A DNA stretch of 64,000 nt from an uncultured Microbacterium sp. (GTDB lineage: Bacteria > Actinomycetota > Actinomycetes > Actinomycetales > Microbacteriaceae): contig NZ_CALBRW010000016.1 of assembly GCF_937927635.1 (NCBI RefSeq), positions 62,001 through 126,000 of the forward strand, written 5' to 3'. Both the position numbers and the translations under genes were made by a program. Shown piece by piece: positions 41,907 to 48,806 of this stretch. Numbering within the stretch: the stretch's first letter is position 1; each line of letters starts with the position of its first letter. The notes under the pieces were generated by a model. The model did not search any database and was not told where the DNA came from. It saw only the letters and a list, made by a program, of their open reading frames with translations.

Positions 41907-42110
41907 TCAGAGCGGGCGGATGTTCATCGCCTGCATGCCCTTGGGGCCGCGCTCGGCGTCGAATTCCACCTTCTGATTCTCTGTGAGCTCCCGGAAGCCC
42001 GACGCGGCGACCGCCGAGAAGTGGGCGAAGAGATCGGCAGAGCCGTCGTCAGGGGCGATGAAGCCGAAGCCCTTCTCCGAGTTGAACCATTTCACAGTGC
42101 CCGTGGCCAT
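41907..42110 (-). CDS. Cold-shock protein, CspA family
   Basis: A 67-residue single cold-shock domain with both RNA-binding motifs: KGFGFIAPD (RNP1) near residue 13 and LFAHFSAV (RNP2) near residue 27. The protein binds single-stranded RNA and DNA as a chaperone. Actinobacterial homologues are often constitutive rather than cold-induced. The leader contains a small hairpin (42134-42151), and a strong hairpin follows the gene. Confidence 0.96.
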   Translation of the reverse strand: MATGTVKWFNSEKGFGFIAPDDGSADLFAHFSAVAASGFRELTENQKVEFDAERGPKGMQAMNIRPL

Positions 42111-42499
42111 GTGTCTACTTCTTCCTGTTGTCGCGGCCGTCGATACGGCCGTGTGCGTCGCACCGGATGTCGGCGGACACGATTCTCATCCCCGGTCGGA
42201 GACGGACGATGGAGTCGCAATGCCGGGGATCGGCGCGCGACGTGGACATTCGGGCGATGGTGAGGATCGCCGGGGTGAGAGAGATTCACCACGACCTCCA
42301 GAGTGGAGGACACGCCACCGTATCACGCGCGCCTGCGAGAAACTCGCCGATCGGGCGACGGGTCCCTCTCAGCCATGGCCGCGCCGCATCCGACTTCCCG
42401 TCATACCATCCGGTGAGCCCGTGATCCCGCAGTTCCGTGACGGCGCCGATCACGGGGATCGGCTGACATCCCGGCATCCGTCCGCTCTATGCTCGCCTC
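42111..42499. other. Intergenic region between csp and the M20 gene
   Basis: 389 bp without a credible gene. It holds a CGGCCGT/ACGGCCG hairpin with a 4-base loop at 42134-42151, close upstream of csp, and a CCTCCA/TGGAGG hairpin at 42295-42309. TATGCT (42488-42493) is the predicted -10 of the rightward gene. A long csp 5' leader may account for part of the region. Confidence 0.6.
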
Positions 42500-43714
42500 A
42501 TGAGCATCGATCTCGAGTCGCTGTACATCGACCTGCATCGCAACCCCGAGCTGTCCTTCCAAGAGACCCGCACGGCCGGGATCGCCGCCAGGCACCTGCG
42601 CGATCTGGGCCTGGAGGTGGCCGAGGGCGTCGGCACCACCGGCATCGTGGCAGTGCTGCGCAACGGCAACGGCCCCACCGTGTGGCTGCGCGCCGACATG
42701 GATGCGCTGCCGGTGACCGAGGAGACCGGGCTGCCCTATGCGTCCACGGCCACCGGGACGGATCCCGACGGCGAGCACGTCGGTATCATGCACGCCTGCG
42801 GGCACGACATGCACGTGACCGCCATGATCGGAGCCGTCGAACAGCTCGTCGCCCAGCGCGCGGAGTGGTCGGGCACCGCGGTCATCGTCATCCAGCCCGC
42901 TGAGGAGCTGGGAGCCGGCGCCCGCGCCATGCTCGACGACGGCGCACTGGACCGCTTCCCCCGGCCGGATGTCGTGCTGGGCCAGCACGTAGGACCGCTG
43001 CCTGCAGGCACGGTGGGGCTGCGCCCGGGCCCGCAGATGTCAGCATCCGATGGTCTGAAAGTGGTGCTGCACGGCCGCGGCGGGCATGGCTCCCGCCCGG
43101 AGTCGACGATCGACCCGATCGTGATGGCCGCCTCGACGATCATGCGCCTGCAGACCGTGGTCTCGCGCGAGACCGACCCGGCACTTCCCGTGGTGGTGAC
43201 GGTGGGCTCCGTGCACGCCGGAACGAAGAACAACATCATCCCCGCCGATGCCACGCTGCAGCTGAGCCTGCGCTACCCGAACGACGAAGTGCGCGAGAAG
43301 GTGCTGAAGAAGGTGGAGCGCGTCGTGCGCGCGGAATCCGCGGCATCCGGCGCCGAGCGCGAGCCTGATATCGACACCCTGCACACGCTTCCGGCAACCA
43401 TCAACGATGCGGATGCCGCAGCCCGGGTCACTGCTGCGTTCCAGGCGGGCTTCGGCGAGCAGGCCGTGCTCGACCCGGGGCTGCTCACCGGCAGCGAGGA
43501 CGTGTCGTGGTTCGCCCGGGATGCCGGCGTGCCGCTGGTGTTCTGGTTCTGGGGCGGCGCCGACCCGGCGGCGTTCGGTGCGGCGATGGCGAAGGGCACC
43601 GTCGAGGAGGACATCCCCACCAATCACTCGCCGTTCTTCGCCCCGCTCATCCACCCCACCATCGAGGTCGGCGTGAAGGCGCTGGTGACCGCGGCCCGGG
43701 AGTTCCTGGCCTGA
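42500..43714 (+). CDS. M20 family metallopeptidase/amidohydrolase
   Basis: A 404-residue M20D-type amidohydrolase. Metal and catalytic residues are visible in LRADMDALPVTEETG near residue 64, the dinuclear-site motif HACGHDMH near residue 98, PAEE near residue 134, and LGQHV. The lid (dimerisation) domain spans about 185-295. Such enzymes hydrolyse N-acyl amino acids or related amides (hippurate hydrolase, IAA-amino-acid hydrolase). The substrate is not defined. TATGCT ends six bases before the ATG, so a leaderless transcript is predicted. Confidence 0.94.
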   Translation: MSIDLESLYIDLHRNPELSFQETRTAGIAARHLRDLGLEVAEGVGTTGIVAVLRNGNGPTVWLRADMDALPVTEETGLPYASTATGTDPDGEHVGIMHACGHDMHVTAMIGAVEQLVAQRAEWSGTAVIVIQPAEELGAGARAMLDDGALDRFPRPDVVLGQHVGPLPAGTVGLRPGPQMSASDGLKVVLHGRGGHGSRPESTIDPIVMAASTIMRLQTVVSRETDPALPVVVTVGSVHAGTKNNIIPADATLQLSLRYPNDEVREKVLKKVERVVRAESAASGAEREPDIDTLHTLPATINDADAAARVTAAFQAGFGEQAVLDPGLLTGSEDVSWFARDAGVPLVFWFWGGADPAAFGAAMAKGTVEEDIPTNHSPFFAPLIHPTIEVGVKALVTAAREFLA

Positions 43715-43733
43715 ACAGAGACACCCGCAGTGC

Positions 43734-43821
43734 CTGCAGAACGGCGACGGTAGGTCTGCAGAACGGCAACGAGAGGCTTGTAAAACGGCAACGGCAGGCC
43801 TGCAGAACGGCAGAGTTGTGC
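43734..43821. repeat. Four 22-bp tandem repeats upstream of a DUF4143 gene
   Basis: Units start at 43734, 43756, 43778 and 43800, each resembling CTGCAGAACGGCAACGGCAG. Units 1, 2 and 4 begin CTGCAGAACGGC, and unit 3 is diverged (TTGTAAAACGGC). The array ends directly before the -10 TAAATT (43822-43827). Period, number and position suggest an operator array, roughly two helical turns per unit. Confidence 0.85.
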
Positions 43822-43833
43822 TAAATTCACCGC

Positions 43834-45090
43834 ATGTCACTGTTGCGTCGCAATGCTGCCGCGCTGGCCGCGGAGATCATGGCGACATCGCCGATCACCG
43901 TGCTCTCCGGCGCAAGACAGGTCGGCAAGAGCACCCTCATGCAGCAACTCGCAAGCAACCGGGACGCGCGCATCGTGTCGCTCGATTCCGCCGTGGACCG
44001 GGCCGCCGCCGAACGCGACCCTGACGGATTCGCGCAGCAGCATCCATCAGGCACCCTTGCGATCGATGAGATCCAGCGCGTTCCGAAGCTACTCATCGCT
44101 GTGAAACACGCGACTGATCTGAATCGGACTCCCGGGCGCTTCATCCTCACAGGATCTGCCGATCTGCTCACCATTCGTGGCGGTCAGGAGAGCCTCGCAG
44201 GTCGCGCTCAGACAGTTGCCCTCGACGGTCTGAGCCGCGGCGAGATCGAAGGCACGACCGAGGACTTCGCCCACTATGCCTGGAATCTGCCGAACGGGGC
44301 CGTCCTTCGGGATGTCCCGGATATCTCCCGTCGCGACTACCTCGAACTGAGCTCGCGCAGCACGTTCCCCGAGATCCGTGATCTGACGTCCCGCCAGCAG
44401 GTTCGATGGCTGAACAACTACTCAGAGCGCGTACTGTCGAAAGACGCGGCGGAAGTGTCCGGCATCCAGCATCCGGATCGTCTCCGTCCTCTGCTCCAGC
44501 TGATCGCTGCGGAGAACGCCACCGAGTTTGTCGCCGCCCATGTTGCGCGTCAGCTCGACATCCCGCCCCGCAGCGTCCCCGCCTACCTCCGCGCATTGCG
44601 CGATGTCTTCCTTGTGCGGGAGCTTCCCGCGTGGGGTGCCAACCTCAGCAGGCGCGTCATCTCGAAACCCAAGGTGAGCATCGCCGATCCGGGGCTGGCC
44701 GCCGCGCTCAGCGGGGCCGACATCGATGGCCTCGAACGTGACATTGCCGGAGCGCTCACCGGCGGGCTGGTCGAGGGGTTCGTCACCTCAGAGATCGCGA
44801 AGCAACGGACATGGTCCGCTATCGACACCCGTCTCCATCACTTCCGCGACAGCGGCGGACGCGAAGTCGACCTGGTGCTGGAGAATCCTCGGCGTGAGGT
44901 CGTCGGCGTCGAAGTGAAGGCCACCAGCTCTATCACCGCACGGCACTTCCGCGGCCTCGAGTTCCTGCGCGACTCGCTCGGTGCGGCGTTCGTTGCCGGC
45001 GTGGTCCTCTACACGGGACACAGATCCCTGCGATTCGGCGACCGGCTCTGGGCACTGCCCATCGGTTCCCTCTGGCGCGCGACGGTCTGA
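43834..45090 (+). CDS. AAA ATPase with DUF4143 domain
   Basis: A 418-residue protein: Walker A GARQVGKSTLM near residue 26, Walker B TLAIDEIQRV near residue 73, FILTGSADLL, a mid-region SGIQHPDRLRPLLQLIAAE, and a C-terminal DUF4143 domain ending with REVDLVLENPRREVVGVEVK, a D...ExK pattern as in PD-(D/E)XK nucleases. The function of this family is unknown. The predicted transcript is leaderless (TAAATT, six bases, ATG). The four-unit tandem array directly upstream is the most distinctive feature and suggests tight control. Confidence 0.88.
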   Translation: MSLLRRNAAALAAEIMATSPITVLSGARQVGKSTLMQQLASNRDARIVSLDSAVDRAAAERDPDGFAQQHPSGTLAIDEIQRVPKLLIAVKHATDLNRTPGRFILTGSADLLTIRGGQESLAGRAQTVALDGLSRGEIEGTTEDFAHYAWNLPNGAVLRDVPDISRRDYLELSSRSTFPEIRDLTSRQQVRWLNNYSERVLSKDAAEVSGIQHPDRLRPLLQLIAAENATEFVAAHVARQLDIPPRSVPAYLRALRDVFLVRELPAWGANLSRRVISKPKVSIADPGLAAALSGADIDGLERDIAGALTGGLVEGFVTSEIAKQRTWSAIDTRLHHFRDSGGREVDLVLENPRREVVGVEVKATSSITARHFRGLEFLRDSLGAAFVAGVVLYTGHRSLRFGDRLWALPIGSLWRATV

Positions 45091-45094
45091 GCGC

Positions 45095-45763
45095 CTATGC
45101 CTCCAGCACCCGGTGGTTGATCTGGAGGGCCTCGCGGTGCAGCCGCTCCATCTGCAGGTCCAGCTCGCCCGCGGTCTCGGCCGCGTCGGTGAGGCGCTGC
45201 ACCAGGTGCGCGGGCACGCGGCCGTCGAACTTGTAGTGGATCTTGTGCTCCAGACTCGCCCAGAAGTCCATTGCGATGGTGCGGAACTGCACCTCGACGG
45301 GCACCTGGATCGGACCGGTGGACAGGAACACCGGCACCTCGACGATGACGTGCAGACTGCGGTAACCGTTGGGCTTGGGCTGGGCGATGTAGTCCTTCAC
45401 GATGCGGACGGTGATGTCATCCTGCCGGGTGAACAGCTCGAACAGCCGGTACACGTCGCTGACGAAGCTGCAGGTCACTCGCACGCCGGCGATGTCGGTG
45501 ATCTCGCCGCGGATGGTCTCGAAGTCCGGCTCGATTCCCTTGCGCGCGACCTTCTCGACGATCCCATCGGGTGACTTGAGCCGACTGGAGACGTGCTCGA
45601 TGGGATTGTAGGCGTGCAGGTGGGTGAACTCGTCGCGCAGGATCGAGATCTTCGTCTCGACCTCGCGCATGCCGAACTCGTACTCGCGCAGGAACCGCTG
45701 GAACTGGTCGCGGAGCTGCTTCGCCTGGGCGATCGCGGCGTCGTCGACGGGGACCGTGCTCAT
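45095..45763 (-). CDS. Small alarmone synthetase (RelA/SpoT synthetase domain)
   Basis: A 222-residue single-domain (p)ppGpp synthetase related to RelQ/RelP. Synthetase motifs are HVSSRLKSPDGIVEKVARKG near residue 57, EITDIAGVRVTCSF, QPKPNGYRSLH near residue 128, and VEVQFRTIAMDFWASLEHKIHYK near residue 155. There is no hydrolase, TGS or ACT domain. It transfers pyrophosphate from ATP to GDP or GTP under stress. On the minus strand TAACGT (45771-45776) ends seven bases before the ATG, so the transcript is probably leaderless. It is divergent from the KimA-like gene. Confidence 0.93.
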   Translation of the reverse strand: MSTVPVDDAAIAQAKQLRDQFQRFLREYEFGMREVETKISILRDEFTHLHAYNPIEHVSSRLKSPDGIVEKVARKGIEPDFETIRGEITDIAGVRVTCSFVSDVYRLFELFTRQDDITVRIVKDYIAQPKPNGYRSLHVIVEVPVFLSTGPIQVPVEVQFRTIAMDFWASLEHKIHYKFDGRVPAHLVQRLTDAAETAGELDLQMERLHREALQINHRVLEA

Positions 45764-45881
45764 GCCGATGACGTTACGCCGTCGCGTTCGGAATGCGCTG
45801 GAAGCAGCGGATGCTGGGGCGCCTCGCGAGCGCTGCGTCTACCGGCAGCGCGGTGCAGATGCCGCCACCGGGTCCGCCGTG

Positions 45882-45910
45882 TTGCACGCCCGTCACGGCA
45901 GGCGTAATGT
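45882..45910 (+). promoter_or_regulatory. Promoter of the KimA-like gene
   Basis: TTGCAC (45882-45887), a 17-base spacer and TAATGT (45905-45910). The start site falls at about 45917-45919, next to the GTG at 45919. This excludes the in-frame ATG at 45907, which lies inside the -10 box. Confidence 0.7.
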
Positions 45911-45918
45911 CGCCGGTC

Positions 45919-47997
45919 GTGGCACACGATGGCCGCGAGCCGGGGGATGCCCCGCAGCTCGCCAAACGCATCCTCCTCGGCGAACCGCTGACGACCGAAC
46001 AGGTCAACGATCAGCTGCTCCCCAAGCGCATGGCGCTGCCGATCTTCGCATCCGACGCGCTGAGCTCGGTGGCCTACGGGCCGCAGGAAATGCTGATGAT
46101 CATGCTCATCGGCGGAACCGCGCTGATGACGCTGAGCCCGCTGGTCGCTGCGGCCGTGGTGCTGCTGCTGATCGTGGTGGTGCTCAGCTATCGGCAGATC
46201 ATCAAGGCCTACCCCTCCGGTGGCGGCGACTTCGAGGTGACGCAGAAGAACCTCGGCGAGGTGCCATCGGTGATCGTGGCCGCCGCCCTGCTCGTGGACT
46301 ACATCCTCACGGTGTCGGTGTCCATCGCCTCGGGCGTGGACAACATCATCTCCGCCGTGCCCGTGCTCAACAACTGGCGCGTGGAGATGGCTGTCGGATT
46401 CGTCGCCCTGATCGTCATCGTCAACCTGCGAGGCGTGCGCGAGGCATCCGCAGTCTTCGCCATCCCCACCTACGTGTTCATCGGATCGGTGGGCGTGATG
46501 ATCGTCACGGCGCTGGTGCGCACCGTGCTGGGCGATGCGCCGGTGGCTGCCAGCGCCGCCTACACGATGCATGCGGAGAGCCTCAGCCAGGCAGCCATCG
46601 TGCTGTTGATCCTGCGGGCCTTCTCCAGCGGATGCTCGGCCCTGACCGGCGTGGAAGCCGTCTCCAACGGCGTGCCGGCGTTCCGCGTGCCGAAGATCCG
46701 CAACGCCAAGACGACCCTGGCGATGATGGGCTCGATCGCCGCCCTGCTGTTCGCAGGGCTCACCGCCGTCGCGCTGATCTCGGGCGTCAAGTACGCCGAG
46801 GATCCCTGCCAGCTGGTCGGCTACACCTGCGGCACCCCGCAGCAGAGCCTGATGGCGCAGGTGGCATCCGCCACGTTCGGTGCGGGCAGCATCGCGTTCT
46901 TCATCATCCAGGCGGCCACCGCCTGCGTGCTGCTGCTGGCCGCCAACACGGCGTTCAACGGCTTCCCGCTGCTGGGTTCGGTGCTGGCGCGCGAGGGCTA
47001 CGCCCCGAAGGCGCTGAACACCCGGGGCGACCGGCTGGTGTTCTCCAACGGCATGATCGTGCTGGGCCTCGCCGCAGTGGTGGTGCTGGTGGTGTTCCAG
47101 GCGAACCTCACCAACCTCATCCAGCTGTACATCATCGGCGTCTTCGTGTCGTTCTCGCTGGGCCAGATCGGCATGGTGCGGCATTGGAAGCGCGTGCTGC
47201 ACGAGACGCACGCGCGTCCGCTCAGCGAGGTGGCCGATGAACGACGCGGCGCCGTCACCGGCCTGGTGATCAACATGATGGGCGCGATCATGACCGTGAC
47301 CGTGCTCGTGATCGTGACGATCACGAAGTTCACGCACGGCGCGTGGATGGTGTTCTTCGCCATCCCGGTGCTGGCCGTGCTGATGCTGGGCGTGAAGCGC
47401 TACTACCGCGACGTGGAGCACGAGATCTCGATCGACGACACCACGCACTTCGGCTCCAGCGGCGACGTGGCCATCGTGCTGGTGAGCAGGCTGCAGAAGC
47501 CCGTCATCAAGGCGCTGGACTACGCCATCGCCGCCCAGCACGACAAGACCATCGCCCTGCACATCGCCCTCACCCCCGAGGACGGCAAGGAGCTTCAGCG
47601 TCAGTGGCAGCAGCACAACATCCCCGTGCCGCTGGTCATCGTCGACTCCCCGTACCGCACGTTCGCGCAGCCGGTGGAGCACTTCATCCGCCAGTATCGC
47701 GAGAAGCATGGTCCGAGCGTGATCACCGTGTACCTGCCGCAGTACATCGTGGGGCACTGGTGGGAGTCGCTGCTGCACAACCGGCGCTCCCGCCGTATCG
47801 CCGCGCAGCTGATGATGGTGCACGGCGTGACCATCACCCTGGTGCCGTGGCTGCTGGACTCCTCCGAGCTCATCTACGGCCGAAGGTCGCGCCCACTGCC
47901 GGGTCAGCAGCGCTCCGGCCGCCCGGTGGTGCTGTACGGCACGCCGCCGAGCGGGCGCCGCGCGCAGCGACCGGCGGGCCCGCCGGACCAGGGCTGA
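45919..47997 (+). CDS. kimA: KimA-like APC-superfamily potassium/amino-acid transporter
   Basis: A 692-residue protein with about 12 membrane helices. It has the KimA/YdaO hallmark FASDALSSVAYGPQE near residue 40, YPSGGGDFEVTQKNLG, and a C-terminal cytoplasmic domain of about 190 residues after the last helix (KRYYRDVEHEIS onward). KimA of Bacillus imports potassium with protons and is regulated by c-di-AMP; other relatives are annotated as amino-acid permeases. The GTG start is set by the promoter (TTGCAC-17-TAATGT). The resulting transcript would be leaderless, leaving no room for the c-di-AMP riboswitch found upstream of some homologues. Confidence 0.85.
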   Translation: MAHDGREPGDAPQLAKRILLGEPLTTEQVNDQLLPKRMALPIFASDALSSVAYGPQEMLMIMLIGGTALMTLSPLVAAAVVLLLIVVVLSYRQIIKAYPSGGGDFEVTQKNLGEVPSVIVAAALLVDYILTVSVSIASGVDNIISAVPVLNNWRVEMAVGFVALIVIVNLRGVREASAVFAIPTYVFIGSVGVMIVTALVRTVLGDAPVAASAAYTMHAESLSQAAIVLLILRAFSSGCSALTGVEAVSNGVPAFRVPKIRNAKTTLAMMGSIAALLFAGLTAVALISGVKYAEDPCQLVGYTCGTPQQSLMAQVASATFGAGSIAFFIIQAATACVLLLAANTAFNGFPLLGSVLAREGYAPKALNTRGDRLVFSNGMIVLGLAAVVVLVVFQANLTNLIQLYIIGVFVSFSLGQIGMVRHWKRVLHETHARPLSEVADERRGAVTGLVINMMGAIMTVTVLVIVTITKFTHGAWMVFFAIPVLAVLMLGVKRYYRDVEHEISIDDTTHFGSSGDVAIVLVSRLQKPVIKALDYAIAAQHDKTIALHIALTPEDGKELQRQWQQHNIPVPLVIVDSPYRTFAQPVEHFIRQYREKHGPSVITVYLPQYIVGHWWESLLHNRRSRRIAAQLMMVHGVTITLVPWLLDSSELIYGRRSRPLPGQQRSGRPVVLYGTPPSGRRAQRPAGPPDQG

Positions 47998-48098
47998 GCA
48001 GCGTCCGGCATCCGCTCGTCTCGGCCGTGCCGGCCGCCGCTCTCGGACCGCGCTCGGATCGCTCGGTGCGCGGCGAGGCCCGGCACTACGCTGACGAG

Positions 48099-48683
48099 AT
48101 GGTCGAACTGCACGAGCTCCCTTGGCCGATCCGCACCGAGCGGCTGGTGATCCGTCCGCTGGAGGATGCCGATCTCGGGGCCGTCTGGGCCTTCCGTCGG
48201 CTACCGGAGGTGAACCGCTGGCTGGGCCGTGCACCCGCCACCCGAGAGGCGTTCGATGAGACGTACTCCGATCCGAAGCGTCGCGCGATCACGCTCGTGA
48301 TCGAGCTGCCGGATGCCGCGGGCACGAGCATCATCGGCGATCTCATGCTGAAGATCGAGGACGGCTGGGCGCAGGCCGAGGCAGCGCGCGCCGCCCGGGG
48401 CGTGCAGGCGGAGCTGGGCTGGGTGCTCGCCCCGGCGTACGCGGGGCGGGGCTACGCGACCGAGGCCGTCGGGGCCATGATCGACCTGTGCTTCGGGGCG
48501 CTCGGACTGCGCCGCGTGCATGCCGGGTGCTTCGCGGCCAACGAGCCGTCGTGGCGACTGATGGAGCGGCTCGGCATGCGCCGCGAGGAGGAGAGCCGGC
48601 AGACGGCGCTGCACCGTTCGGGCGAGTGGATGGACGGCCTGAACTACGCGCTGCTGGCCGACGAGTGGCCCGGCCGGCGCTGA
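48099..48683 (+). CDS. GNAT family N-acetyltransferase (RimJ/RimL type)
   Basis: A 194-residue acetyltransferase: LPWPIRTERLVIRPLEDADL at the N-terminus, then acetyl-CoA motif A as LGWVLAPAYAGRGYATEAV near residue 107, and FAANEPSWRLMERLGMRREE. The RTERLVIRPL start is typical of RimJ/RimL-like enzymes that acetylate protein N-termini or small amines; the substrate is unknown. TACGCT (48087-48092) ends six bases before the ATG (leaderless). A palindromic repeat follows the stop. Confidence 0.93.
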   Translation: MVELHELPWPIRTERLVIRPLEDADLGAVWAFRRLPEVNRWLGRAPATREAFDETYSDPKRRAITLVIELPDAAGTSIIGDLMLKIEDGWAQAEAARAARGVQAELGWVLAPAYAGRGYATEAVGAMIDLCFGALGLRRVHAGCFAANEPSWRLMERLGMRREEESRQTALHRSGEWMDGLNYALLADEWPGRR

Positions 48684-48684
48684 C

Positions 48685-48782
48685 GTCGGCGCACGACACC
48701 TCGCCGAGTGCACGACACCTCGCCGAGCGCACGGGTTGTTCGCGTGAATGTCCCGTGCACTAGGCGAGGTCCCGTGCTGTCG
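48685..48782. repeat. Palindromic element, copy C, with duplicated arm unit
   Basis: The right arm reads CCTCGCC-like in reverse: GCGAGGTCCCGTGCTGTCGAC, matching copies A, B and D. The left arm carries a direct duplication of GCACGACACCTCGCCGAG (48691-48709 and 48710-48728). The apex is TTGTTCGCGTGAATG. It lies between the convergent GNAT and CopB-type genes. A purine-rich run to its right means the ATPase mRNA meets a C-rich tract before it. Confidence 0.75.
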
Positions 48783-48806
48783 ACGGGAAGGGGGAGGTCG
48801 GGAGGG

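Noticed and set aside
42092..42313. Small gene upstream of the cold-shock gene
   Set aside because: The product is basic and low-complexity, has no ribosome site, and overlaps the csp start in another frame.
43734..43821. Tandem array as a CRISPR
   Set aside because: Units are contiguous without spacers, only four copies exist, and no cas genes are present.
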